Assembly (NCBI RefSeq): GCF_007830125.1
Contig: NZ_VLLG01000003.1
Span: 920,247-984,246, forward strand
DNA: 64,000 nt
Origin: Chitinophaga japonensis
Lineage (GTDB): Bacteria; Bacteroidota; Bacteroidia; Chitinophagales; Chitinophagaceae
Direction of reading: 5' to 3'
In this document: piece by piece, positions 45,748 through 53,928 of the stretch
Layout of the letters: every line of letters starts with the position of its first letter
Numbering within the stretch: position 1 is the stretch's first letter
Notes under the pieces: generated by a model
What the model saw: the letters and a program-made list of their open reading frames with translations, nothing else
Told to the model about the DNA's origin: nothing
The model's database searches: none
Position numbers and translations under genes: made by a program

Positions 45748-46584
45748 TTACCCGATCGCTACATTCTCCCGCACGGCTTCCCTTATGCGTACCAGTTGTT
45801 CCAGCAGTTCTTCCAGGAGGTCCAGGCGCAGCATGTTGGCGCCATCAGACAGGGCGCAGGAAGGGTCCGGGTGCGTTTCAATGAACAGGCCGTCGGCGCC
45901 CGTGGCAATGGCCGCTTTGGCAATGGTGCCGATCATCTGCGGGTTGCCCCCGGTAACGCCGCTGCTCTGGTTGGGCTGCTGCAGGCTGTGGGTACAGTCT
46001 ACCACCACCGGCACGCCGTGCTGCCGCATAATGGGAATATTGCGGTAGTCCACTACCAGGTCCTGGTAGCCGAAGGTAGTGCCGCGCTCTGTGAGTATTA
46101 CCTGGTTATTGCCGGCCTGCCGCACTTTTTCCACGGCAAACTTCATGGCTTCCCCGCTTACGAACTGGCCTTTCTTTACATTCACCACCTTGCCTGTTTC
46201 TGCAGCCGCTATCAGGATGTCCGTTTGCCGGCATAAAAAGGCGGGTATCTGCAGTACGTCCACGTAGGCGGCCGCCATGGCGGCTTCTGCGGCGGAATGG
46301 ATATCGGAGGTCACCGGCAGGTTAAAGGCCCTGCCTGTTTTTTGCAGCAGGTCCAGCCCTTCCACATCGCCCACGCCGGTAAAGGAATGGATGCTGGTAC
46401 GGTTGGCCTTGCGGTAGGAGGCTTTGAACACGTAAGGTATCTGCAGCCGTTTACAGATGCCAGACACCTTTTCGGCCACCGTCATCAGCAGCGCTTCGTT
46501 CTCCACTACGCAGGGGCCGGCTATCAGGAAAAAGTTGTCAGGGTTATATTGCTCTTTGAATAATGCTTTCAGTTGATTCATCAT
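45748..46584 (-). CDS. kdsA: 3-deoxy-8-phosphooctulonate (KDO-8-P) synthase
   Basis: The 278-aa enzyme condenses arabinose-5-P with PEP for LPS core synthesis. Motifs are LIAGPCVVE (about 19-27), FKASYRKANRTS (about 53-64), TSDIHSAAEAA, LQIPAFLCRQTDIL, CTHSLQQPNQSSGVTGG and FIETHPDP. The start is the ATG at 46584 (or 46581); the frame remains open to 47070 only by chance. It is divergent from the threonine dehydrogenase gene. Confidence 0.96.
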   Translation of the reverse strand: MMNQLKALFKEQYNPDNFFLIAGPCVVENEALLMTVAEKVSGICKRLQIPYVFKASYRKANRTSIHSFTGVGDVEGLDLLQKTGRAFNLPVTSDIHSAAEAAMAAAYVDVLQIPAFLCRQTDILIAAAETGKVVNVKKGQFVSGEAMKFAVEKVRQAGNNQVILTERGTTFGYQDLVVDYRNIPIMRQHGVPVVVDCTHSLQQPNQSSGVTGGNPQMIGTIAKAAIATGADGLFIETHPDPSCALSDGANMLRLDLLEELLEQLVRIREAVRENVAIG

Positions 46585-46646
46585 CTTATTTTTTTCAGGA
46601 CCGTAAAGGTACGGAATCCGGCAAATGTTTAAATTGTCATAATATT

Positions 46647-46667
46647 GTAACCGGTCAACGCGGTTAC
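46647..46667. promoter_or_regulatory. 7-bp inverted repeat in the divergent kdsA/tdh region
   Basis: GTAACCG (46647-46653) and CGGTTAC (46661-46667) pair perfectly with a 7-nt spacer. The site lies 63 nt upstream of kdsA and 113 nt upstream of the dehydrogenase, where an operator for either gene could sit. No matching regulator is adjacent. Confidence 0.35.
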
Positions 46668-46744
46668 CGCCGTTTAGGCATTCCTCCTGCCGGGCAGATT
46701 GTTGAAACATTGTCATGTGCAGCAGCGCCCTGTTCTTAATTCTC

Positions 46745-46776
46745 TTTGAAGCCGTTAATATTACGGGGTAAATTTT
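46745..46776 (+). promoter_or_regulatory. Promoter of the threonine dehydrogenase gene, predicted leaderless
   Basis: TTTG at 46745-46748, a 20-nt spacer, then TAAATTTT at 46769-46776 (one mismatch to TAnnTTTG). The ATG at 46780 lies 4 nt past the box. Confidence 0.5.
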
Positions 46777-46779
46777 AAT

Positions 46780-47718
46780 ATGAAAAAGGATAAAATACTC
46801 ATCATAGGCGCCTGCGGGCAAATAGGCGTGGAGCTGACCCTGGCCCTGAGAAAGATATACGGCGGCGCAAATGTTGTGGCATCGGACCTGCGGGAAGAGC
46901 ATGAGCTGCTGAAAGGCACCGGGCCCTATGTATCCCTGGACGTGATGAACAAGGAAATGCTGCATGTGCTGGTGATCCGGCATAACATCACCCAGGTGTA
47001 CCTGCTGGCGGCCATCCTGTCCGCCACCGGGGAGAAGAACCCGCTGCTGGCCTGGCACATCAATATGCAAAGCCTGCTGAACGTGCTGGATATTGCCAAG
47101 GAAGAAAACCTGGACAAGGTATACTGGCCCAGCTCCATAGCGGTATTTGGTCCCAATTCACCCAAAGAAAACACGCCCCAGCATACCACCATAGAGCCTG
47201 CCACCGTTTACGGCATCAGCAAGTTTGCCGGCGAGCGCTGGTGCGAATACTATCACCGTCATTACGGCGTGGATGTGAGAAGCCTGCGCTACCCGGGGCT
47301 GATCAGCTATAAATCCGCGCCGGGCGGCGGCACCACCGACTATGCCATCGAGATATTCCATGACGCGCTGGAACACAAACAATACACCTGCTTCCTTTCG
47401 GAAAATACCTATCTCCCCATGATGTACATGCCGGATGCCATCCGCGCTACCATAGAGCTGATGGAAGCAGACCAGCAGCAGATCTCCGTACGTTCCTCCT
47501 ACAACCTGGGCGCCATGAGCTTTTCGCCCAGCGAGATCGGGAATGAAATAAAAAAGCATGTGCCTGCATTCGTAATGGATTATGCTCCCGATTACCGGCA
47601 GCAGATAGCCGACAGTTGGCCCAAAAGCATTGACGACAGCCAGGCCCGTGCGGACTGGGGATGGAAGCCTGAGTATGATCTTCCGAAGATGGTAAAGGAC
47701 ATGCTGGAGCACCTCTGA
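46780..47718 (+). CDS. L-threonine 3-dehydrogenase, SDR (epimerase-like) type
   Basis: The 312-aa extended SDR has the Rossmann motif IIGACGQIG (8-16), ASDLREE, LLAAILSATGEKNP (about 75-88) and the catalytic pair YGISK. The segments WPSSIAVFGP and RYPGLISYKSAPGGGTTDYA are characteristic of the NAD-dependent threonine dehydrogenases related to UDP-galactose epimerase. The product would be 2-amino-3-ketobutyrate. No kbl gene is adjacent. Confidence 0.88.
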   Translation: MKKDKILIIGACGQIGVELTLALRKIYGGANVVASDLREEHELLKGTGPYVSLDVMNKEMLHVLVIRHNITQVYLLAAILSATGEKNPLLAWHINMQSLLNVLDIAKEENLDKVYWPSSIAVFGPNSPKENTPQHTTIEPATVYGISKFAGERWCEYYHRHYGVDVRSLRYPGLISYKSAPGGGTTDYAIEIFHDALEHKQYTCFLSENTYLPMMYMPDAIRATIELMEADQQQISVRSSYNLGAMSFSPSEIGNEIKKHVPAFVMDYAPDYRQQIADSWPKSIDDSQARADWGWKPEYDLPKMVKDMLEHL

Positions 47719-47811
47719 TCTGCCCTGTGGCACAGCCCGTTTAGCGGTCCCCCAACACTTCAGGTACAATTTGCATATGTTGCCGTATCTTGCCATGCCA
47801 TCTTCCAACAA

Positions 47812-47864
47812 TGGCACATAAATTGGTATTATTGCGCAAATTTTTCATTTTGATGAATGTGCCA
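47812..47864. other. 8-bp inverted repeat upstream of the GDPD gene
   Basis: TGGCACAT (47812-47819) and ATGTGCCA (47857-47864) are perfect complements 37 nt apart. They flank a possible TTTG (47849-47852), with TATTTTAT at 47872-47879 as a weak -7 box. This may be a pair of half-sites or a hairpin in the leader; the evidence is thin. Confidence 0.3.
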
Positions 47865-47901
47865 ATCTTGGTATTTTATCCGGTGAATTCAGTGGTTTTC
47901 T

Positions 47902-48723
47902 ATGAAGTGTAAAAAGGGGGACATTTATTTTTCACTGTTGCTGAGCCTTTGTTGCCTGTGCCAGCCTGTTTGGGCGCAATCCAGCCTGCCGAGCAAGGGT
48001 TTTGGCCGGTATTTCCTTATTGCCCACCGGGGCGGCGTGGTGGACAGCAGCCATGCGGAAAGCAGCCTTTCCGCCCTGCAGGACGCCATTGAGCGCGGCT
48101 ACTGGATGGTGGAGCTGGACCTGCGGCTTACAAAGGACAGTGTGCTCATTATACAGCATGACAATAATTTCAGGCGTTATTACAGTATGGACAAGCCCGT
48201 TTCCGCCATGACCTGGGAAGAGATCAGCCAGTTGCAGGGCAGCAGGGGCAACCAGGTGATGCGGCTGGAAGAGGCGCTGGCCAACTGCAGCGGCAGGATA
48301 CAGGTGATGCTGGACAACAAGATCAGCGGTAATGATACCCTGCTTTTCAGGCGGGTGTTGCGTTTATTGCAGCAGTATGGCCTGGACAAGCAGGCCATGA
48401 TGATAGGCACCGACGAATCTACCGAATATTTTACCGGCAAAATAAAGCTAAGCTGCACCCGGCAGCAACTGGAAGTGAACCGGCAGAAGCCCGGCTATAA
48501 CCCGGAGCACTACTATCTTTTCGGAGATGTGAAAAATATGTCGGAGGACGATGTGAAGTGGGCGCAGTACCAGGGCATTATGGTAGTGGGCGTTATCAAC
48601 TCCTTCCGGTACCGCGGCCGTGCCAGGCCCCAGGCGGTAGCGGCAAGGGAGATAGCCCGGCTAAAATCCTGGGGAGTGCAGTACTTCCAGATCGATTCGG
48701 AATTTGACAGGTTCTTTCATTGA
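47902..48723 (+). CDS. Glycerophosphodiester phosphodiesterase-family secreted protein
   Basis: The 273-aa protein has a signal peptide ending VWAQ. The GDPD TIM-barrel signatures are present: LIAHRGGVVDSSHAESSLSA (His-Arg, about 39-58), MVELDLRLTKDSVLIIQHDN (about 72-91, metal Glu/Asp and the second His) and VMLDNK. The region after 185 is less conserved. It should cleave glycerophosphodiesters in the periplasm, though Bacteroidota members often have other substrates. Confidence 0.85.
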   Translation: MKCKKGDIYFSLLLSLCCLCQPVWAQSSLPSKGFGRYFLIAHRGGVVDSSHAESSLSALQDAIERGYWMVELDLRLTKDSVLIIQHDNNFRRYYSMDKPVSAMTWEEISQLQGSRGNQVMRLEEALANCSGRIQVMLDNKISGNDTLLFRRVLRLLQQYGLDKQAMMIGTDESTEYFTGKIKLSCTRQQLEVNRQKPGYNPEHYYLFGDVKNMSEDDVKWAQYQGIMVVGVINSFRYRGRARPQAVAAREIARLKSWGVQYFQIDSEFDRFFH

Positions 48724-48725
48724 AG

Positions 48726-48819
48726 AATTAATAATTAACAATTAATAATCGTTACATGCCTGTTCCATTGAAGCATCAGTGTTACCGGGATTATTAATTG
48801 TTAATTATTAATTATTAAC
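48726..48819. repeat. Heptad palindrome 10 (AATTAAT-type)
   Basis: Perfect 25-bp inverted repeat (48726-48750 with 48789-48813), loop 38 nt. Units are AATTAAT, then AATTAAC, in 7-nt register. The loop has TTCCATTGAAGCA (48763-48775), matching the palindrome 2 loop with about 23 of 29 bases identical over its surroundings. It lies between convergent GDPD and cysN. Confidence 0.93.
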
Positions 48820-50066
48820 TACTCCACAAACCCTACTGCTACGGTAGCATTGCTGAACTCATCCACCAGTATAAATGCGCCATTGGCGGGATTTACGTGG
48901 TAAGGATCGGCAAACACGGGTTGCGCCGTTTTCAGGGTTATTTTACCGATATCATTCAGTCCCAGTTCTTTCTTATCCTCCAGCGGGCGGGAGGTGGTCA
49001 CTTCTATCACGTGATGTATCTGCTGTACCTTGGCTTTTACCCGGTTAATGCCATGCTGCAGCAGGTAGGTTTTACCGGGCACCAGTTTTTGCTGGTCCAT
49101 CCAGCAGATATGTGCGGCAATCTCTTTCAGCGCGGCCGGCGCCTGGTCCGGTTTGGCCAGCATGTTGCCCCGGCTGGTATCTATCTCACTTTCCAGCGTG
49201 ATCACTACGCTATCGCCGGCATTGGCTATTGTTTTCGCGGTCTCGAACTGCTCGATGGTCTTGATGCGGCTTTTTTGCAGGGAGGGGAGGGAGATCACCT
49301 CATCGCCCACGTTGAAATGGCCGCTGGCCACTTTCCCGGCAAAGCCCCGGAAATCGTGGTGGGTTTCTGTTTTAGGCCGTATTACGTATTGTACGGGGAA
49401 ACGGGCCGGGTGGTTCCTGTCCAGGTGGTCAAAAGAGATCTGCTCCAGGTAGGCCAGCAAAGGCTCGCCCTGGTACCAGCTTATTTTGTCGGAAGGGGCG
49501 GCCAGGTTCTCACCGTATAATGATGAAATGGGGATGAACCGCACTACCTGCTCTTTGAAGGCAGCAGTTTGCAGCAGTTGCTGAAAATCGGCCACTATCT
49601 GGTCAAAGCGCTCCTGGCTGTAGTCTACCAGGTCCATTTTATTGATACATACCACCAGGTGCGGTATGCGCAGCAGGTTGGCAATGAAGAAGTGCCGGTA
49701 GGTTTGCTCTACAATTCCCTTGCGGGCGTCTATCAGTATCAGGGATACCTGCGCATTGGAAGCGCCGGTTACCATGTTGCGCGTATATTCCACGTGCCCG
49801 GGCGTGTCGGCAATAATGTATTTGCGGGTAGGAGTGGAGAAGTAGATATGCGCCACATCTATGGTAATCCCCTGCTCACGCTCCGCCACCAGTCCGTCCG
49901 TTAACAAAGACAGGTCCGTAAAGTCAAGCCCCTTGCGTTTGCTGGCGGCATGCAAGGCCTCCAGCTTGTCCTGGGGAATAGAATTGGTATCGTACAGTAA
50001 ACGGCCTATCAAAGTGCTTTTACCATCATCCACACTACCGGAAGTGGTTATACGTAAAACCTCCAT
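48819..50066 (-). CDS. cysN: Sulfate adenylyltransferase subunit 1 (GTPase)
   Basis: The 415-aa EF-Tu-like GTPase drives APS synthesis by CysD. Motifs: GSVDDGKSTLIG (10-21, P-loop), REQGITIDVAHIYF (switch I), ADTPGHVEY, CINKMDLVDY; beta-barrel domains 2 and 3 follow (about 225-415). No CysC kinase domain is fused at the C-terminus. It is the last gene of the cysH-cysD-cysN run, 82 nt after cysD. Confidence 0.95.
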   Translation of the reverse strand: MEVLRITTSGSVDDGKSTLIGRLLYDTNSIPQDKLEALHAASKRKGLDFTDLSLLTDGLVAEREQGITIDVAHIYFSTPTRKYIIADTPGHVEYTRNMVTGASNAQVSLILIDARKGIVEQTYRHFFIANLLRIPHLVVCINKMDLVDYSQERFDQIVADFQQLLQTAAFKEQVVRFIPISSLYGENLAAPSDKISWYQGEPLLAYLEQISFDHLDRNHPARFPVQYVIRPKTETHHDFRGFAGKVASGHFNVGDEVISLPSLQKSRIKTIEQFETAKTIANAGDSVVITLESEIDTSRGNMLAKPDQAPAALKEIAAHICWMDQQKLVPGKTYLLQHGINRVKAKVQQIHHVIEVTTSRPLEDKKELGLNDIGKITLKTAQPVFADPYHVNPANGAFILVDEFSNATVAVGFVE

Positions 50067-50148
50067 TGAATAAAATTGTTAATTGTTGTAATGTTATATG
50101 GTTGGTTACAATAGCTGTATAACAATGCAGCTATCTAACATCCAGCCA

Positions 50149-51057
50149 TTAAAAATATCCTGCCTGCTTTCTCTTTTCCATGGCTGCTTCAGAGCGCTTG
50201 TCGTCTATACGGGCGCCTCTTTCGGATATTTTGGCTTCCAGTATTTCCGAGATAATATCCTCCAGCTTGTCGGCTTCGGAAATTACGGCGGCGGTACAGG
50301 TCATGTCGCCTACGGTGCGGAAGCGCACTTTCTGGCGGAAGGGCACCTCTTCCTCGCTGATGTTCAGGAAAGGAGAGTAGGGCCAGTACATGCCGTCGCG
50401 TTCTATGATCTCCCTTTCGTGGGAGAAGTAGATGGAGGGAATGGCCAGTTGCTCGCGGCGTATGTAGTTCCATACATCCAGCTCGGTCCAATTGGAGATG
50501 GGGAACACCCTCACCTGCTCGCCTATATGAATTTTACCGTTCAGCATGTCAAACAGCTCGGGGCGTTGCATTTTGGCGTTCCACTGCCCGAATTCGTCCC
50601 TTACGGAAAATATCCTTTCCTTGGCGCGGGCTTTTTCCTCATCCCGGCGGGCGCCGCCAATACAGGCATCGTACTTCAGCTCTTCGATGGCGTCCAGCAG
50701 GGTCACGGTCTGCAGGGCGTTGCGGCTGGCGTACTTGCCGGTTTCTTCCTGCACCTTGCCCTGGTCAATGCTGTCCTGCACGCTGCGCACCACCAGCTCC
50801 ACGCCCAGTGAAGCTACCAGTTGGTCGCGGAACTCCAGCGTTTCCGGGAAGTTATGCCCGGTATCAATATGCAGCAGGGGAAAAGGTATTTTCCCCGGGT
50901 AAAATGCTTTTTGCGCGAGCCGCACAATCGTAATAGAATCTTTTCCACCTGAAAACAGGATCGCCGGCCTTTCAAACTGGGCGGCGGTTTCACGGAGAAT
51001 GTAAATGGCCTCATCTTCCAGTGCCTGCGGAAATTCCCATTGTATTTTGTTACTCAT
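50149..51057 (-). CDS. cysD: Sulfate adenylyltransferase subunit 2
   Basis: The 302-aa ATP-pyrophosphatase subunit has the PP-loop LFSGGKDSITIVRLAQKAF (34-52), FPLLHIDTGHNFPETLEFRD, ARRDEEKARAKERIFS and WTELDVWNYIRRE. It adenylates sulfate to APS with CysN. The C-terminal EAAMEKRKQAGYF is the usual end. It follows cysH after a heptad palindrome within the operon. Confidence 0.96.
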   Translation of the reverse strand: MSNKIQWEFPQALEDEAIYILRETAAQFERPAILFSGGKDSITIVRLAQKAFYPGKIPFPLLHIDTGHNFPETLEFRDQLVASLGVELVVRSVQDSIDQGKVQEETGKYASRNALQTVTLLDAIEELKYDACIGGARRDEEKARAKERIFSVRDEFGQWNAKMQRPELFDMLNGKIHIGEQVRVFPISNWTELDVWNYIRREQLAIPSIYFSHEREIIERDGMYWPYSPFLNISEEEVPFRQKVRFRTVGDMTCTAAVISEADKLEDIISEILEAKISERGARIDDKRSEAAMEKRKQAGYF

Positions 51058-51066
51058 ACCCTTTCT

Positions 51067-51172
51067 AATTAATAATGAATAATTAAGAATTAATAATATA
51101 GTACATTACTCTTACACTGTAGCACAGCGCTCTTAATTATTCATTGTTCATTATTAATTATTAATTCATTCA
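51067..51172. repeat. Heptad palindrome 11 (AATTAAT-type) inside the cys operon
   Basis: 15-bp perfect stem (51074-51088 with 51131-51145), loop 42 nt, within longer imperfect arms: four left units from 51067 (AATTAAT, AATGAAT and on) and six right ones (TCTTAAT, TATTCAT and on). It separates cysH from cysD, which are expected to be co-transcribed, so it may reduce or process the message. Confidence 0.85.
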
Positions 51173-51855
51173 TGTAGTCCGCACTCTTTCTTGGACGCTT
51201 CCCACCACCAGCGACCGGCGCGGGGGTGCTCTCCAGGTTCAATAGCGCGGGTACAGGGTGCGCAGCCAATGCTGATGAAGCCCTGCTGGTGCAATTTATT
51301 GAACGGTACATTGTGCTTGTCCAGGTAGGCCAGCATGTCCTCATAGGACCAATGGATCAGCGGGTTGTACTTGTACAGGCCGCGTGCGGCGTCCCACTCC
51401 AGGGCCTCCAGGGCCTGCCGGTTCTCCGACTGCTCTGCACGGAGGCCGGTGATCCACACCTTTACTCCCTGCAAGGCCCGGTTCAGGGGCGCTACCTTCC
51501 GGATGTAGCAGCACTCCTTACGGTTTTCCACGGAGTCATAGAAACTGTTCATCCCTTTTTCCGCCACCAGCTTTTCTACGGCGGCGGTTTCGGGGAAATA
51601 TATTTCAAAAGGCTGTTTATAGCGGGCGCGGGTAAGGTCCATAAGCTCATAAGTTTCCTGGAACAAACGCCCGGTATCCAGCGTAAACACCCTTACCGGC
51701 AACTGATGGCGCCAGATCATGTCCGCCACCACCTGGTCTTCCTGCCCGAAGGAGGTGGAGAAGGCCACCGCCCCGGGAAACTGCCGGGTAAGGTATTCAA
51801 TTGCGGCTGTTTCCGAAAGACCAGCCAACGCGGTTTTGATGTCTGTATCTGTCAT
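51166..51855 (-). CDS. cysH: Assimilatory adenylyl-sulfate (APS) reductase
   Basis: The 229-aa reductase has FSTSFGQEDQVVADMI (32-47), TLDTGRLFQETYEL (58-71) and two iron-sulfur pairs, Cys115-Cys116 (ECCYIRK) and Cys198/Cys201 (GCAPC). The C-terminal catalytic Cys225 is in ECGLHE. The four cluster cysteines point to APS rather than PAPS as substrate, fitting the absence of cysC. I start at 51855 (MTDTDIKTAL); the promoter overlaps an Rrf2-type palindrome. Confidence 0.93.
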   Translation of the reverse strand: MTDTDIKTALAGLSETAAIEYLTRQFPGAVAFSTSFGQEDQVVADMIWRHQLPVRVFTLDTGRLFQETYELMDLTRARYKQPFEIYFPETAAVEKLVAEKGMNSFYDSVENRKECCYIRKVAPLNRALQGVKVWITGLRAEQSENRQALEALEWDAARGLYKYNPLIHWSYEDMLAYLDKHNVPFNKLHQQGFISIGCAPCTRAIEPGEHPRAGRWWWEASKKECGLHE

Positions 51856-51873
51856 GTGCTTCCTTAAACACAA

Positions 51874-51881
51874 CAAAAATA
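51874..51881 (-). promoter_or_regulatory. -7 element of the cysH promoter
   Basis: On the minus strand the bases read TATTTTTG, an exact TAnnTTTG, 18 nt before the ATG at 51855. I see no clear TTTG at -33; that area is occupied by the palindrome at 51887-51907. This suggests an activator- or repressor-dependent promoter. Confidence 0.5.
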
Positions 51882-51886
51882 CATAA

Positions 51887-51907
51887 ATCCTATAAAAACT
51901 ATAGGAT
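51887..51907. promoter_or_regulatory. 8-5-8 palindrome, candidate Rrf2-regulator operator
   Basis: ATCCTATA (51887-51894) and TATAGGAT (51900-51907) are exact complements around AAAAC. The 21-bp site lies directly upstream of the cysH -7 box, covering the expected -33 position. The Rrf2 gene starts to the other side, 61 nt beyond cysH's promoter region, making it the natural candidate binder. Confidence 0.6.
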
Positions 51908-51968
51908 AAATGCTGGAAATGCTTCCATCATTTTGCGGATCTGCCTGTCCGCACGGCGGCGCACCGGG

Positions 51969-52385
51969 TTAGTTCCGCGTCAGAATATCCTTTAAGGTCT
52001 TGTTTTCCAGTATTTTAAGCGTGGCGTCCCGCACTTTGGACATCACTTCATTGAGCCCGCATATGGCTTCGTCCTTGCAGTTTTCGCAGCGCTCGTAATA
52101 GTTGAGGCTTACGCAGGGGAGCAGCGCAATGGGGCCGTCCAGCAGGCGGATGATACGGGCCAGGGGTACTTCCCTGGGAGGCCGCATGAGGTAGTAGCCG
52201 CCTCCCTTTCCTTTCTTACTGCCTAAAATGCCTGCATTCTTGAGCTCCAGCAGTATATTTTCCAGGAATTTGATAGAAATATTCTTCTCCTGGGCTATTT
52301 CAGATATAAGAATGGGACCCTTGTCAACATTTTCTGCCAAATGTATCAAGGCGTGAAAAGCATATTGTGTTTTTTTTGAAAGCAT
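51969..52385 (-). CDS. Rrf2 family transcriptional regulator
   Basis: The 138-aa protein has the Rrf2 wHTH: KTQYAFHALIHLAENVDKGP, ISEIAQEKNISIKFLENILL (recognition helix, about 28-47), GILGSKKGKGGGYYLMRPP (wing, about 52-70). Four cysteines (91, 100, 103, 109) in VSLNYYERCENCKDEAIC correspond in position to the Fe-S cysteines of IscR/RsrR-like members, so it may sense redox or sulfur status. It precedes cysH-D-N on the same strand, and is a likely controller of sulfate assimilation (CymR-like role). Confidence 0.88.
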   Translation of the reverse strand: MLSKKTQYAFHALIHLAENVDKGPILISEIAQEKNISIKFLENILLELKNAGILGSKKGKGGGYYLMRPPREVPLARIIRLLDGPIALLPCVSLNYYERCENCKDEAICGLNEVMSKVRDATLKILENKTLKDILTRN

Positions 52386-52453
52386 ATAAATACGATTTGC
52401 ATCCCATCCAGACGTGCGACAATTGCTGACAAATATATTTAAAAGTTTGAAGT

Positions 52454-53170
52454 TTAGAGGTTCAGCACATCTTTCATGGTAAAGATACCCTTTTTGCCGT
52501 TAAGCCAGGCGGCGGCCACTACGGCGCCGGCGGCAAAGCCCTCGCGGGAATGGGCCGTATGGGTGATCGTAATATCGTCGATGTCGGAAGCATAGGTGAC
52601 AATGTGCGTACCGGGAGCGGGGTCAATCCTTTTGGACACGATAGACAGCTCTTCCGGCTTGCAGCGCTCCTTGTTTACCCAGCGCGTTTTCTTATACTGC
52701 CTTTCCAGTATCTGCTCCGCCAGGGTAATGGCGGTGCCGCTGGGAGCGTCCTTTTTCTGGGTGTGGTGGATCTCTTCCATGCGCACGTCATACTGCGTCT
52801 GGGAGGCCATCAGCTCCGCCAGCCGTTTGTTGATCTCGAAGAATATGTTGACCCCGATGCTGAAATTGCTGGCGTACAGGAAGGCCTGGTGCTTTTCCAG
52901 GCAGCGGGCTTTGATATCCGGCAGTTTGTCCAGCCAGCCTGTAGTGCCGCATACTACCGGCACATTGGCCTCAAAGCATTTGAGTATGTTATCGTAAGCA
53001 GTTTCAGGGGTGGTGAATTCAATCGCTACATCCGCCTGCTGCAGGTGCTCTTTTTCCAGCAGGTGCGGGCTGTTCACATCTATCCGGTGTATGATCTCAT
53101 GTCCTTTGGCAGTAGCAATGGCTTCTATGGCCTTTCCCATTTTACCGTATCCTATAAGCGCAATTTTCAT
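52454..53170 (-). CDS. dapB: 4-hydroxy-tetrahydrodipicolinate reductase
   Basis: The 238-aa enzyme of lysine/meso-DAP synthesis has GYGKMGKAIE (7-16, NADPH), EFTTPETAYDN, VCGTTGWLD, the catalytic EIHHTQKKDAPSGTAITLAE (about 131-150) and HTAHSREGFAAGAVVAA. It belongs to the frequent Bacteroidota order parA-parB-DUF5683-dapB; the usual next gene lepB is not present here. A single heptad arm lies between it and DUF5683. Confidence 0.95.
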   Translation of the reverse strand: MKIALIGYGKMGKAIEAIATAKGHEIIHRIDVNSPHLLEKEHLQQADVAIEFTTPETAYDNILKCFEANVPVVCGTTGWLDKLPDIKARCLEKHQAFLYASNFSIGVNIFFEINKRLAELMASQTQYDVRMEEIHHTQKKDAPSGTAITLAEQILERQYKKTRWVNKERCKPEELSIVSKRIDPAPGTHIVTYASDIDDITITHTAHSREGFAAGAVVAAAWLNGKKGIFTMKDVLNL

Positions 53171-53176
53171 CTGTTA

Positions 53177-53215
53177 GTTGAATGTGAAATATTAAATGTA
53201 AAGTGTAAAGTAAAC
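53177..53215. repeat. Single heptad arm (GTAAAGT-type)
   Basis: Five 7-nt units in register (GTTGAAT, then GTGAAAT, and later two identical GTAAAGT) occupy the gap between DUF5683 and dapB. No complementary arm is visible, so this is either a decayed palindrome or a half element. Confidence 0.6.
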
Positions 53216-53232
53216 TTCTGCAGGGCGCGGCG

Positions 53233-53928
53233 TTAAAAGCCGAAAGCCAATCCCTTGTTGTGGCCATGCCTGCGGCCTTTACCCAGCTTGATCTGCAGGC
53301 TGAAGCCAATGGCGTTGTTGTTCAGCACTTTGGGCACTACGCGCATGCTCAGGTCGTCGGACATGTTCCAATCCTTCAGGTGGGCAAATACGGTAGCGTC
53401 TATAATATTCAAACCGTATGCGAGCACAAACACCAGCACGGAATAATCCACGTATTCCCGGTAGGCGTCGCGCAGTATTTTCAGGGAATTGGCGTTGGGA
53501 TAGATCTCCGCGTATTTGTCCACCGTATTGGCATTGCCGTCCATGCGGATGCGGTAGGCGTCGCGGTAGTCCTTATAGTAATTGAAGTTCCCGATAAAGA
53601 AACCGGCAGAGATGCCCATGGCGGCGTACACCAGCGGTATCTTCCAGTATTCGCGGTTGTAGGCCTGTCCCAGCCCGGGTAATACGGCAGAGTAAAAGGC
53701 GGCTTTACGCGGGCTGTGGGGTGGTTTGGCCTGGAAGGCAGGCTCCGTGGCGGGCGCCGGCTCCACGGTAACGGAGGGCAGGCTGTCATTTACAAGCCGG
53801 GCGCTATCCGTTGTAAGCCGGGTAGTATCCTGCGCATACAGCGGCCTGCAGGTACAGGCGGGTATGATGAGTATGAGTAAAAAGCGGGATAATAAATGGT
53901 GAAAAATATGACCTGCTTTGTTAGCCAC
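53233..53928 (-). CDS. DUF5683 domain-containing protein
   Basis: The 231-aa protein has an N-terminal signal (LLSRFLLILIIPAC, possibly a lipoprotein) and a Pro/Thr-rich linker. DUF5683 spans about 75-215: KAAFYSAVLPGLGQAYNREYWKIPLVYAAMG, then NFNYYKDYRDAYRIRMDGN, and two to three membrane segments with NIIDATVFAHLKDWNMSDDL. It is a conserved neighbour of ParB in Bacteroidota; the function is unknown. Its start overlaps the parB stop by 8 nt. Confidence 0.88.
   Translation of the reverse strand: MANKAGHIFHHLLSRFLLILIIPACTCRPLYAQDTTRLTTDSARLVNDSLPSVTVEPAPATEPAFQAKPPHSPRKAAFYSAVLPGLGQAYNREYWKIPLVYAAMGISAGFFIGNFNYYKDYRDAYRIRMDGNANTVDKYAEIYPNANSLKILRDAYREYVDYSVLVFVLAYGLNIIDATVFAHLKDWNMSDDLSMRVVPKVLNNNAIGFSLQIKLGKGRRHGHNKGLAFGF

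Noticed and set aside
46585..47070. Upstream extension of the KdsA frame to 440 aa
   Set aside because: KDO-8-P synthases are about 275-285 aa and begin with the MMNQLKALF-like segment. The extension overlaps the opposite-strand dehydrogenase.
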